From NCBI GenBank assembly GCA_002305045.1, contig DBPX01000007.1:1-22729 (forward strand): a stretch of DNA of 22,729 bases, in the 5' to 3' direction. The stretch comes from Ruminococcus sp. UBA1409 (GTDB lineage: Bacteria; Bacillota; Clostridia; Oscillospirales; Ruminococcaceae). Under the pieces are notes generated by a model that saw nothing but the letters and a program-made list of their open reading frames with translations, did not search any database and was not told where the DNA came from. Each line of letters starts with the position of its first letter. The stretch's first letter is position 1. Below, one piece after another: positions 7,803 through 17,594 of the stretch. A program made the translations under genes and the position numbers.

Positions 7803-7809
7803 ATAAGAG

Positions 7810-7839
7810 AAAAAAAGCCCTCGCCTAAGCGAGGGCTTT
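7810..7839 (-). terminator. Intrinsic terminator of the gyrB-gyrA transcript
   Basis: AAAGCCCTCGC (7814-7824) and GCGAGGGCTTT (7829-7839) form an 11-bp stem with a CTAA loop. On the minus strand it is followed by a run of seven T. The plus side has only a short T-tract, so the main direction is minus, ending the gyrase transcript about 215 bases after the gyrA stop. Confidence 0.9.
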
Positions 7840-7840
7840 A

Positions 7841-8054
7841 TGCTTTATATCTAGACCCCCCCGCAGGCAGGCGGCGGTTAAAGCCGCCGGGCGTGGGGTC
7901 TTATGGGGCTTTTAGGGCGAAAACTACGCTTGGTGTCCCGCAGATATGTTTGGCGGGGCGAAAATGCCCGGCGGATTTTTAGGGTCGGCGGGGGAGGCTG
8001 CACAAGGTGCGACTTCCTCTCAAGCTGCAAAATGGGCTTCACGGCTCCTTTTCC
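7841..8054 (-). other. Long structured 3' UTR of gyrA
   Basis: 214 non-coding bases lie between the gyrA stop and its terminator. AGACCCC (7853-7859) and GGGGTCT (7895-7901) close a large stem whose interior holds a GGCGGC/GCCGCC stem (around 7870-7888). The remaining part (7902-8054) holds two copies of GGGCGAAAA (7915 and 7956) and a GCAC/GTGC mini-stem. The short open frames here have no ribosome site or protein-like composition, so I do not call a gene. What the region does is unknown. Confidence 0.5.
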
Positions 8055-10601
8055 TCACTCGCCGTCAGGCGAGTCCTCGCCCTCCTCTGCGGCTTCAAGC
8101 CTTCTTAGCTCGTTCTCGTCAGGCTCCGGCTCCTGAGGAAGCTCGACCTCGCCGTGCTCAGCCTCGTCGTCACGCTCGGCAGAGGTAAACGCCGCCACCA
8201 CCCTGTCGGGGATGTCCTTAGTACGCATTATCGTGACGCCGGAGCTGTATCTGCTCATGACCCCGATGTCGCTTGCACGGACCCTTATGATTATGCCGTC
8301 GTTTGATATTAGGATGATGTCCTCGTCGTCCTTGACCATCCTGATTCCGCAGACTCTGCCGGTCTTTTCGGATATCCTGTAGTTTAGGACCCCCGTTCCG
8401 CCTCTTGACTGGAGCCTGTAGCTCTCCGGGCTTACCCTTCTGCCGTACCCCTTTTCGGAGACGGTTAGAACGGTTGCGCCCTCCTTAATCGCCTGAAGTG
8501 AGACGACCTCGTCGTCCTGACGCAGAGTTATAGCCCTTACGCCGTGGGCGGACCTTGCCAGAGGACGGAGCTGGGTCTCGCTGAATCTTATCGCCCTGCC
8601 GTTTCTGGTGGCGGCTATAAGCTCCTCGGAGCCGTCGGTGAGGAGCACTCCCCTAATCTCGTCGCCGGGGTCGAGTCCGATGGCTATAAGCCCTGACTTT
8701 CTCACATTCTGGTACTTTGAAAGATGGGTCCTCTTTATCTTTCCGTTTTTAGTAATCATTATGACATACTTGTCAACCCCGAAGTCCTCGCAGTGTATCA
8801 TGGCGGCAATCTTCTCGTCCTGGGACAGCGGTAAAAGATTGACTATATTAGTACCTCTTGACGCCTTGGAGCCTTCAGCCAGCTCAAAGCATTTCAGCTT
8901 GAACATTATGCCCCTGTCAGAGATAAAGAGGATGTTGTCGTGGGTGGAGCAGATAAGCATCTCCGAGACGAAATCCTCCTCCCTTTGCCTCATGCCGTTG
9001 ACGCCTCTGCCGCCACGCCTCTGGACAGAATACTCAGACGAGCTGGTGCGCTTGATGTAGCCGTTGTTTGTGAGGGCTACTATGTTTGTATCCTCGGGAA
9101 TCAAATCCTCGATGTCAACCTCGCCGCTTACTGCCTGAATCTCGGTGCGCCTGTCGTCCCCGAATTTCCTGCTGATATCCTCGATTTCGGTGACGATGAT
9201 TTCAAGGACTCTGGAGTGGCTGTTAAGGATGTCCTCATAGTCCTTAATCCTTGCCTCAAGCTCGCTCAGCTCGTCGTATATCTTCTGGCGCTCAAGGCCG
9301 GTAAGCTGAATCAGCCTCATGTTGGCGATATACTCAGCCTGAATCTCGGTGATGCCGAATCTTTCTATGAGCCTTGCTTTTGCCTCCTGCGAGGTCTGGC
9401 TCGACCTTATTATCCTTATAACCTCGTCGATAAAGTCAAGAGCTATTACAAGGCCCTGTAAAATATGCTCCCTCTCCTTGGCTTTTTTGAGGTTATACCT
9501 TGTGCGGCGGGTTATTACCTCGACCTGGAAGTCAAGGTACTCGTTTAAAATCTCCTTGAGGTTTAATATCTTGGGGACGCCGTTGACAAGCGCAAGCATG
9601 ATAACTCCCACGGTGTCCTGAAGCTGGGTATAGCTAAAGAGCCTGTTTAATACTATCTGGGGATTAGCGTCCTTTTTAAGCTCTATTACAATTCTCATGC
9701 CGGAGCGGTCGGACTCGTCCCTGAGGGTATGGATGCCGTCCACCCTTTTATCCCTTACAAGCTGGGATATCGACTCCAAAAGCCTTGCCTTGTTCACCAT
9801 ATAGGGTATCTCGGTGACTACGATGGCGTTCCTGCCGTCTATCTCCTCGATTTCGGTCCGTGAGCGAAGGGTAATTTTTCCTCTGCCGGTGGCGTATGCC
9901 GCCCTGATGCCGGCTCTGCCCATTATGATTCCGCCGGTGGGAAAATCAGGACCCTTTATTACCTCCATGAGGCTTTCTAAGCTGCAGTCCGGGTCCTCGG
10001 CTAAAAGCTTGATGCCGTCTATTACCTCTCTAAGATTATGCGGAGGGATATTAGTAGCCATTCCGACGGCGATTCCAACCGAGCCGTTTACCAGGATATT
10101 AGGAAATCTTGAGGGCAGGACCTCCGGCTCCTTGAGCCTGTCGTCAAAGTTGGGGACAAACTCAACCGTGTCCTTGTCGATATCGGTGAGCATGTTGAGG
10201 GCGATTTTCGCCATCCTAGACTCGGTGTACCTGTAGGCGGCAGGCGGGTCGCCGTCTATCGAGCCGAAGTTTCCGTGACCGTCAACCAAGGGGTATCTCA
10301 GGGAAAAGCTCTGTGCGAGCCTTACCAGGGCGTCGTAAACCGAGGCGTCGCCGTGGGGATGGTATCTTCCCAGACAGTCTCCAACGGTAGTGGCGCACTT
10401 TAGGTATTTCTTGTCAGGGGTGAGACCGTCCTCATGCATTGTATATAGGATTCTTCTGTGTACAGGCTTTAAGCCGTCCCTTACATCGGGGAGCGCTCTT
10501 TGTATTATAACCGACATCGAGTACGCTAAGAACGAGGAGCGCATTTCGTCGTTAAGGTCGGTCAGCTTTATATTTTCATTCTCTTGAAGCAAATTGTTCA
10601 C
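8055..10601 (-). CDS. gyrA: DNA gyrase subunit A
   Basis: 848 residues, breakage-reunion subunit of gyrase, which introduces negative supercoils with GyrB. The catalytic tyrosine is Y125 in the RYTE motif. The quinolone-determining region [10 protein letters not shown] spans residues 81-90. The GyrA box QRRGGRG, which marks gyrase rather than topoisomerase IV, is in the C-terminal DNA-wrapping domain; repeated beta-pinwheel blades fill about 500-820, and the tail is acidic (EPEPDENE to the end). Length and domain order are normal. The start is GTG, 33 bases after gyrB, with a weak AAAAGAG ribosome site, consistent with coupling to gyrB translation. At the position of E. coli Ser83 this protein has Ala (A86), as in Mycobacterium tuberculosis; the acidic residue corresponding to Asp87 (D90) is kept. 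Confidence 0.98.
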   Translation of the reverse strand: MNNLLQENENIKLTDLNDEMRSSFLAYSMSVIIQRALPDVRDGLKPVHRRILYTMHEDGLTPDKKYLKCATTVGDCLGRYHPHGDASVYDALVRLAQSFSLRYPLVDGHGNFGSIDGDPPAAYRYTESRMAKIALNMLTDIDKDTVEFVPNFDDRLKEPEVLPSRFPNILVNGSVGIAVGMATNIPPHNLREVIDGIKLLAEDPDCSLESLMEVIKGPDFPTGGIIMGRAGIRAAYATGRGKITLRSRTEIEEIDGRNAIVVTEIPYMVNKARLLESISQLVRDKRVDGIHTLRDESDRSGMRIVIELKKDANPQIVLNRLFSYTQLQDTVGVIMLALVNGVPKILNLKEILNEYLDFQVEVITRRTRYNLKKAKEREHILQGLVIALDFIDEVIRIIRSSQTSQEAKARLIERFGITEIQAEYIANMRLIQLTGLERQKIYDELSELEARIKDYEDILNSHSRVLEIIVTEIEDISRKFGDDRRTEIQAVSGEVDIEDLIPEDTNIVALTNNGYIKRTSSSEYSVQRRGGRGVNGMRQREEDFVSEMLICSTHDNILFISDRGIMFKLKCFELAEGSKASRGTNIVNLLPLSQDEKIAAMIHCEDFGVDKYVIMITKNGKIKRTHLSKYQNVRKSGLIAIGLDPGDEIRGVLLTDGSEELIAATRNGRAIRFSETQLRPLARSAHGVRAITLRQDDEVVSLQAIKEGATVLTVSEKGYGRRVSPESYRLQSRGGTGVLNYRISEKTGRVCGIRMVKDDEDIILISNDGIIIRVRASDIGVMSRYSSGVTIMRTKDIPDRVVAAFTSAERDDEAEHGEVELPQEPEPDENELRRLEAAEEGEDSPDGE

Positions 10602-10634
10602 ACTCTTTTCTATTGTCTGCTTTTTAAGGTCCGG

Positions 10635-12638
<2,004 letters not shown>

Positions 12639-12896
12639 TTATAGCTGTGCTTTCATCCTGTCTCTTAATACCGCCGGAGACAGCGGGGAGATATAAACCC
12701 TCTCGCTAAGCTCCTCGTCAAGAGCGACAACGAAGCTCTTTGGCATATCATCCGAGCAGTATATAACCCAGCCGGACTTTCCGGCAAGGCTCAGATACTC
12801 CCTTGTTATCCTCGAGGTCGAGGAACGCTCGATATCGAATATCGCAATCACATTTTTTTTCGGCACCGAGACGCCGTTTCCAAGATGCAAGAGCAT
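12639..12896 (-). CDS. remB: RemB/YaaB-type regulatory protein (DUF370)
   Basis: 85 residues. The N-terminus MLLHLGNGVSVPKKNVIAIF is typical of the RemA/RemB (DUF370) family, and the gene sits between recF and gyrB exactly as yaaB/remB does in Bacillus. In B. subtilis the related RemA is a DNA-binding activator of biofilm matrix genes and RemB has a related role; whether matrix genes are regulated here is unknown. The gene follows recF by 17 bases and probably belongs to the same transcript. Family assignment is based on the N-terminal pattern and position. Confidence 0.88.
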   Translation of the reverse strand: MLLHLGNGVSVPKKNVIAIFDIERSSTSRITREYLSLAGKSGWVIYCSDDMPKSFVVALDEELSERVYISPLSPAVLRDRMKAQL

Positions 12897-12913
12897 AAAA
12901 TCCTACTCCCCGG

Positions 12914-14029
12914 CTAAAAATCCCGTTTAAGCCTCCCGCCGGACATCAGATGGCAGCCTCGCTTGGCCTTCGGCTCGTCGCAGCAGGTTATGAATATCTG
13001 AGCGCCCTCTATAGCCCTCTTGACGAAAAATCTCCTGTCAGAGTCAAGCTCGCTCATGACATCGTCGAGCAAAATCACGGGAAACTCCTTTTTCTCCTTC
13101 TTTATCAGCTCAGCCTCCGCCAGCTTTAGGCAAAGGGCGCAGGAGCGGTTCTGACCCTGTGAGCCGTAGTCCTTGACCGATAAGCCGTCAAGCTCGATTA
13201 TAAGGTCGTCCCTGTGGACTCCAAGCTGGGTGTAGCCCAGCCGCAAATCCTCTTTTCTTGAGGAAAGGAGCCTTTTGTGATAGTCAAGAGCCATAAGCTT
13301 GCCGTCTTTTACCTCAAGCTCGCTGGGAATTTTGTCGAATACCGTGGAATAATAGCTTATTTTAAGCTCCTCCTTTTCCCCAGAGAGCCTTTTATACATC
13401 GAGCCTGCCGCCTCCTGAAGCTTAGAGACGCTCACCGCCCTGAAAACGCTCATATACGCTCCCATTCTTGAGAGCTGCTCGTCCCAGATGTCAAGCTGAC
13501 CCTCGTTCAGACTCTTTTTGTCCATCACCTTGAGGGCGGCGTTTCTTTGCTCTAGAATTTTATCGTACTTTGCAAGAATCCTGCTGTACATCGGATGGAT
13601 AAGAGAGATGGTGCGGTCCAAAAAGCTCCGCCTTACCTCCGGCGAGCCTCTTGTGAGCTGTAAATCCTCGGGAGTGAAAACCACCGTGTAAAGGCTCCCT
13701 ATAAGCTCTGAGGCTGATTTAAGCGGCACTCCGTTTTTAAAGAGCCTTTTGTCTTTGGGAGTTTTTCCAAGCTCTAGGCTTATAGTCTGACTCCTTACGC
13801 TGTCGCAGTATCTAAGCTCAATTTTTCCCGACTGCCTGCCAAAGCCCAAAAGCTCCTTATCCCTTGCGCCACGGAAGCTTTTCTGCCCCGACATTATAAA
13901 TATAGCCTCCAAAAGATTGGTTTTTCCCTGGGCATTGTCGCCGTAGATGATATTTGTCCCCGCCATGGGATACATGTCTATATCCCTTAGGTTCCTTATC
14001 CCGTCTATCCTTAGCTCTGTAATAGTCAT
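12914..14029 (-). CDS. recF: DNA replication and repair protein RecF
   Basis: 371 residues, SMC-like ATPase that helps load RecA at single-strand gaps together with RecO and RecR. Walker A GDNAQGKT is at residues 30-37, the ABC-type signature is the YGSQGQ segment followed by an Ala/Leu-rich helix, and Walker B is VILLDDVMSELD. Length is normal. The start lies 3 bases after the yaaA stop, as is common in Firmicutes, so translation is likely coupled. Confidence 0.97.
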   Translation of the reverse strand: MTITELRIDGIRNLRDIDMYPMAGTNIIYGDNAQGKTNLLEAIFIMSGQKSFRGARDKELLGFGRQSGKIELRYCDSVRSQTISLELGKTPKDKRLFKNGVPLKSASELIGSLYTVVFTPEDLQLTRGSPEVRRSFLDRTISLIHPMYSRILAKYDKILEQRNAALKVMDKKSLNEGQLDIWDEQLSRMGAYMSVFRAVSVSKLQEAAGSMYKRLSGEKEELKISYYSTVFDKIPSELEVKDGKLMALDYHKRLLSSRKEDLRLGYTQLGVHRDDLIIELDGLSVKDYGSQGQNRSCALCLKLAEAELIKKEKKEFPVILLDDVMSELDSDRRFFVKRAIEGAQIFITCCDEPKAKRGCHLMSGGRLKRDF

Positions 14030-14032
14030 ATT

Positions 14033-14287
14033 TTAGCGGATAATTATCTTTACTCTTCTGCCTCTTACCGTAATCTTATCCTGCGGCTGGACAACATACT
14101 CAGGATATACGCACACCCTGTCGTTTAAGAGCACCCTGCGGTTAAGTATCAAGTCTGCGCTCTCTTCAAAGTCCTCGGTGACTCCGGCGGCATACAAGGC
14201 GCCGTAGAGCTTAATCTTTCTATCTCTTTTTTCGGGTGAATAAAGATTTACCGTCCTGCTTTTTATCTTAATCCTGTTAGCTGCCAA
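14033..14287 (-). CDS. yaaA: S4-domain RNA-binding protein YaaA/RlbA
   Basis: 84 residues. The S4 fold is visible in LYGALYAAGVTEDFEESADLI followed by LNRRVLLNDRVCV and the basic GRRVKI end. Its place between dnaN and recF identifies it as the YaaA/RlbA homologue, thought to act in ribosome large-subunit biology. A basic N-terminal stretch of about 20 residues precedes the domain. It is tightly packed between dnaN (23-base gap) and recF (3-base gap), so it is co-transcribed with both. Confidence 0.9.
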   Translation of the reverse strand: MAANRIKIKSRTVNLYSPEKRDRKIKLYGALYAAGVTEDFEESADLILNRRVLLNDRVCVYPEYVVQPQDKITVRGRRVKIIIR

Positions 14288-14310
14288 TTTTAATTCCCCT
14301 TTATACTATT

Positions 14311-15414
14311 TTAGTCCTTTAGTCTGACCGGCAGGACAAGATAGGTATACCTCTCGCCCTCGAGGGGGACTATCTTCATGGGAAGCGTCCCGCCGTTCAT
14401 CATAATCCTGCAGGAGTCCTCCCCGATTACCTTTAGGGGGTCGGAAAGATATTTGCAGTTGAAGCCTATTTCCATCTTAGGACCTGTTATGTCAGCCTTG
14501 ATTTCGTCGCTTATCTTTCCTATCTGAGTCTTACAAAATGTCTTTAGACAGCCGTTGTCGAATATGCACCTTACGGGACTCTTTATCTTCTCGTTTACAA
14601 GAAGCGACGCCCTGTCAAGACAGCTTAAAAGCTCCTTTCTGTCTATAATGACCTCGGTGACGGCGGTTTTGGGTATCGAGCCGGAGTAGTTGTGGAACTC
14701 GCCCTCTAGCAGCCTTGAAAATACCGTGAAGCCGGAGAAGTCAAACACCGCCTGCTTTTTCGACACGCTTATCTTGCAGAGCTGGCTGTCGTCGTCTTTA
14801 AGCATCCTTGAGACCTCGTTTAGGGTCCTCGCCGGGACTACGAATTTAAGGTCGCACTCGCTCATTACAGGCTCCTGCCTTATTGCAAGCCTGAAGCCGT
14901 CTATGGCAACCATGGTGAGGCTTCCGCCCGTGACCTCGAAAAGCTCTCCCTTTAGTATCGGCTTGATGTCGCTCTGGGATACGGCAAAGATTGTCTCGTT
15001 TATCATCGCCTTTAAAACCGGCTGGGGGACGGTGAGGCTGCTCTCACTGTCAAAATCAGGCAGCGAGGGGTACTCCGAGGCGGATATAAGGTTAATCGAA
15101 TACTCTGTAGCGCCGCCCTGTATCTTCATGGCGTAGCTTTCGTCCATCGTGAAGGTTATCCTGTCCGAGGGCATCTTTCTTATAATGTCCAAAAACAGCT
15201 TGGAGTTTACTATAAAGGAGGCGCTGTCCTCAGACTCGACCTCTATAGTAGTCCTTATGCCGATTTCAAGGTCGTAGCCTATCAGGGTAAGCTCGTTTTT
15301 TTCAAGGCTGAGCTTGATACCCTCCAGAGCCTGTATCGAGGACTTATCAGCCGCCGCTCTCGATACGCTGCTTAGAGCCTCCGATAAATCCTGCCTTGAG
15401 CATATAAATTTCAT
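14311..15414 (-). CDS. dnaN: DNA polymerase III sliding clamp, beta subunit
   Basis: 367 residues, the ring-shaped processivity clamp. It starts with MKFICSRQDLSEALSSVSRA and ends with the conserved LPVRL peptide; three similar clamp folds of about 120 residues are expected and the length is normal. The ATG has a GAGGAA ribosome site about 9 bases upstream. The gene is separated from dnaA by the 420-base origin region and probably has transcription from dnaA as well as a local promoter in the AT-rich stretch, though I cannot identify a good -35 box there. Confidence 0.97.
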   Translation of the reverse strand: MKFICSRQDLSEALSSVSRAAADKSSIQALEGIKLSLEKNELTLIGYDLEIGIRTTIEVESEDSASFIVNSKLFLDIIRKMPSDRITFTMDESYAMKIQGGATEYSINLISASEYPSLPDFDSESSLTVPQPVLKAMINETIFAVSQSDIKPILKGELFEVTGGSLTMVAIDGFRLAIRQEPVMSECDLKFVVPARTLNEVSRMLKDDDSQLCKISVSKKQAVFDFSGFTVFSRLLEGEFHNYSGSIPKTAVTEVIIDRKELLSCLDRASLLVNEKIKSPVRCIFDNGCLKTFCKTQIGKISDEIKADITGPKMEIGFNCKYLSDPLKVIGEDSCRIMMNGGTLPMKIVPLEGERYTYLVLPVRLKD

Positions 15415-15449
15415 GTTGAATATTCCTCGCTTTCGGATGTTTTTTTCGT

Positions 15450-15516
15450 GATAGATAAATAAATATAATATTTAAATTTTTAGTATTAGTAGTAGAGGGC
15501 GTTGAAAGGTTGAAAA
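15450..15516 (+). promoter_or_regulatory. Basal origin unwinding module: AT-rich DUE, DnaA-trios, GC cluster, two boxes
   Basis: Reading the plus strand: an almost pure A/T stretch (15450-15480), five triplets TAG TAT TAG TAG TAG (15481-15495), a short GC-rich AGGGC (15496-15500), then two tandem boxes GTTGAAA (15501-15507) and GTTGAAAA (15509-15516). In B. subtilis the basal unwinding system has the same order: AT-rich element, DnaA-trios, GC cluster, two DnaA boxes. DnaA is known to load on the boxes and extend as a filament onto the trio strand. The match of order and orientation is seen in sequence; function is inferred. Confidence 0.7.
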
Positions 15517-15828
15517 GCAGGTCAAGCCCTTTATTTAAGCCGGAATACGGCTCAACAGAGTTTCAACGGAAAAATCTTGAAATGTTGAAACAGGTCATAG
15601 GCTGTTGAAAGTGTTAAAAGCTCTTGGTTGAAAGTTAGAAACTGATTGAAAACCCGTGTTTTCAACCGTTAGGGTTAAAAGCCCTGCTGAAAATAGGACG
15701 ATGTCAAAAGTAAATAATTTACTTTTAGCCGGGAAGCCCGATAAATACTAGGGACCTCGCCTTGAAAATATTTATAAAAATGTAGCCGCAAATTAAAAAA
15801 TGTTGAAAACTCCGTTGAAAGTTTGAAA
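15501..15828. repeat. Cluster of GTTGAAA repeats, probable non-canonical DnaA boxes
   Basis: Nine exact copies of GTTGAAA on either strand start at 15501, 15509, 15561 (minus), 15584, 15604, 15627, 15660 (minus), 15802 and 15814. One-mismatch copies start at 15577, 15645, 15686, 15761 and 15822. The fullest form, TGTTGAAAA (15801-15809), differs from the reverse complement of the usual box (TGTGGATAA) at two of nine positions. Most copies share one orientation, and the only two plain reversals are at 15561 and 15660. DnaA binding is inference from position and density. Confidence 0.7.
15706..15726. repeat. Perfect 10-bp-arm palindrome within oriC
   Basis: AAAAGTAAAT (15706-15715) and ATTTACTTTT (15717-15726) are exact reverse complements around a single central A. 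The DNA is AT-rich and lies between the main box cluster and the dnaA-proximal boxes. It could be an operator for a dimeric origin regulator or another easily melted site. It has no T-run or GC stem and is not a terminator. Confidence 0.6.
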
Positions 15829-15834
15829 GTTCAG

Positions 15835-17217
15835 CTATTCGAACATCCTGAGGTTTTTTATGATATCGGTTATAGTATCCCTCAGGTCGGCGTTATGCTC
15901 CATAGCCTCGTGGATATCGCTGTAGGATATCGAGATGGTGGAGTGATTTCTGTTCAGCTCCCTTGCTATCTCGTTGAAGGGAGTGCCCTTGACCTCCCTT
16001 ATTACATAGATTGCCGCCTTTCTCGCCTGGGATATCTGGGCGTTTCTTTTGGAGGACTTAATATCGTCCGCCGCTACTGAGAAGGCGACGCCGACATCGT
16101 TTAGTATCCTGTCAATCGTGACCTCGTTGGGAGTGGAGTCTATAAGAGTTTCCTTTATAACCCTTTGAGCCATCGAGAGTGAGGGAGTCTCGTTTGAAAA
16201 CATGGTAAGCCCCTTCATCTTGTTGACTGCGCCCTCAAGCTGCCTTATGTTCTTTTTAATCCTCTCGCTTACGACCCTTGCCACATTGTCGGGGATGTTG
16301 AGGTCTAAAAGCTCCGCCTTCCTTTTTACTATGGCGAGCCTAGTCTCAAAGTCCGGCGGCTGGACATCCGCCTGGACTCCCAGGGTGAATCTGGTCTTTA
16401 TCCTGTCCTCCAGCTGCCTTATGCGGTTAGGGGAGATATCCGAGGTCAAAACAATCTGCCTTCCTGCGTTGTAAAGCTCGTTGAAGGTGTGGAAGAACTC
16501 CTCCTGGGTCATCTCCTTGCCGGCTATGAACTGGATATCGTCCACGAGCAGGAAATCGCATCTGCGGTACTTGTCGTGAAACTCTGCGGTTTTCTGCTGG
16601 GTGATAGCCTTTAGAAGCTCGTTTGTGAAGTTTTCGCCGGTGGTGTAGATTATGTTAAGGTCGGGATGGTTTTTTCTGACCTCGTTTTCTATAGCCTTTA
16701 AAAGGTGGGTTTTGCCAAGCCCGGAGTCCCCGTAGATGAACAAGGGGTTGAACATCGACTTTTTCATCTGGCTGGTGACATTGTTTTTCCCGCTGACGGC
16801 TATGCAGTAGGCGTATGCCAGCTCGTTTGACTTACCCTTGATGAAGTTCTCAAAGGTGAGGTCATAGTCGCTTCTTTTGTGACGGTTTATCATATCGTCC
16901 ATTCTCTGCTTGATATCCTCGATGCCGTCAAACTCTCCGGGAGCCTTCTTCGCCTGAGGGTCCTCCTCCTTTATGGCAAAGACAACCTCCGTCCTAAAGC
17001 CTAAAATCTCCTCGAAGGCAGCCTCGAAAACATCGCCGTATATCTCCCTTGTGGTCCTGCACATAAAGTCGTTTGGGGCAAAAAGCGTGACCCTGTTGCC
17101 GTCAAGCTTGCCAGGCTCCATAGCCTTTATCCAGCGGTTGAAGCCTATCTCACTCACCTTAGGATGCTGACGGCAGACTCTTAGAACATTATCGTATAGC
17201 TCCTTGAACGAATCCAT
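15835..17217 (-). CDS. dnaA: Chromosomal replication initiator protein DnaA
   Basis: 460 residues from the ATG at 17215-17217 (MDSFKELYDN), which has the ribosome site AAAGGGA at a proper distance. An in-frame ATG upstream at 17382 would add a segment unlike any DnaA, so I reject it. Domain I is at about 1-85, a short linker 86-110, and the AAA+ domain 120-340 with Walker A GDSGLGKT (163-170) and Walker B LLVDDIQF (223-230). Domain IV is at about 365-460. The DNA-recognition motif, normally GRDHTT, is NRNHST (residues 422-427): Asn424 replaces the Asp that contacts DNA in E. coli (D433). The turn before it is one residue shorter than in E. coli or B. subtilis. R399 matches the conserved Arg of the PRQ motif, which here reads ARK. 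It is transcribed from 17300-17328, divergent to rpmH. Confidence 0.97.
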   Translation of the reverse strand: MDSFKELYDNVLRVCRQHPKVSEIGFNRWIKAMEPGKLDGNRVTLFAPNDFMCRTTREIYGDVFEAAFEEILGFRTEVVFAIKEEDPQAKKAPGEFDGIEDIKQRMDDMINRHKRSDYDLTFENFIKGKSNELAYAYCIAVSGKNNVTSQMKKSMFNPLFIYGDSGLGKTHLLKAIENEVRKNHPDLNIIYTTGENFTNELLKAITQQKTAEFHDKYRRCDFLLVDDIQFIAGKEMTQEEFFHTFNELYNAGRQIVLTSDISPNRIRQLEDRIKTRFTLGVQADVQPPDFETRLAIVKRKAELLDLNIPDNVARVVSERIKKNIRQLEGAVNKMKGLTMFSNETPSLSMAQRVIKETLIDSTPNEVTIDRILNDVGVAFSVAADDIKSSKRNAQISQARKAAIYVIREVKGTPFNEIARELNRNHSTISISYSDIHEAMEHNADLRDTITDIIKNLRMFE

Positions 17218-17299
17218 TTCTATTTCCCTTTCATAAAAACTGTCAGGCAAAGCCGCCCTGAAGCAGAAGGCGGCGATATTACACCTATTATTAATATCT

Positions 17300-17328
17300 A
17301 TAATAGCACAAAGACTTAAAATTTTCAA
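17300..17328 (-). promoter_or_regulatory. dnaA: Probable dnaA promoter
   Basis: On the minus strand a -35 TTGAAA (17323-17328) and a -10 TATTAT (17300-17305) are separated by exactly 17 bases. The -35 box is embedded in CTTGAAAA, one mismatch from the GTTGAAA origin repeat, so DnaA bound here could repress its own gene. The leader to the dnaA ATG would be about 75 bases. Confidence 0.65.
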
Positions 17329-17421
17329 GCCTTTTATAAATAGTAATACCGAAAAATAAGGGTATAAGCCGGTCCGGGACAAAAAATATCCCTCTTTTTT
17401 TAGAAAATCCTCTTTTACCCC

Positions 17422-17451
17422 TTGACAAGCGGCAAGAATCTATTATATAAT
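17422..17451 (+). promoter_or_regulatory. rpmH: Sigma-A promoter of the rpmH-rnpA operon
   Basis: TTGACA (17422-17427) and TATAAT (17446-17451) both match the consensus fully with an 18-base spacer. Transcription would start near 17458, giving a leader of about 137 bases before rpmH. It diverges from the dnaA promoter; the -35 boxes are about 95 bases apart. The rest of the 377-base dnaA-rpmH gap shows no repeated GTTGAAA cluster. Confidence 0.85.
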
Positions 17452-17529
17452 ACCAAATTGCAGGGGTATTGAGATATTCCATTTGCCGTAAGCCCTTAGC
17501 TATGGCATGGCGGTATATAATCTTGTGGA

Positions 17530-17556
17530 GGTAGCGCTTGTTGCTTTGAGCCTACC
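17530..17556 (+). promoter_or_regulatory. Bulged hairpin in the rpmH leader
   Basis: GGTAG (17530-17534) pairs with CTACC (17552-17556) and, after a single bulged C, GCT (17536-17538) pairs with AGC (17549-17551). It lies in the unusually long rpmH leader, 24 bases before the AAGGAGG ribosome site. A role in ribosomal-protein autoregulation is possible but unproven. Confidence 0.35.
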
Positions 17557-17594
17557 CGAATCAGCCCATAACTATAGGACAAGGAGGCGTTTTG

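Larger units (their letters stand above)
15415..15834. other. Chromosome replication origin (oriC), dnaA-dnaN intergenic region
   Basis: This 420-base non-coding stretch lies between dnaA and dnaN, where the unwinding half of Firmicute origins is found. No canonical DnaA box TTATCCACA is visible on either strand. Instead there are many GTTGAAA/TTTCAAC repeats, an AT-rich stretch on the dnaN side, DnaA-trio triplets, and a perfect palindrome at 15706-15726. Both flanking gene blocks run away from this region. Assignment as the origin rests on gene context and these repeats. Confidence 0.85.

Noticed and set aside
7903..8188. Small plus-strand open frames downstream of gyrA
   Set aside because: No ribosome site, low-complexity Ser/Arg/Pro-rich products, and they run into the antisense of the gyrA tail.
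15702..15708. TGTCAAA as a Spo0A box in oriC
   Set aside because: One mismatch to TGTCGAA in a 7-base motif is expected by chance; no second box lies nearby.
17218..17382. Upstream in-frame ATG at 17382 that would make DnaA 515 residues
   Set aside because: The extra 55 residues do not resemble DnaA, the dnaA promoter lies inside this segment, and the ATG at 17217 has a proper ribosome site.
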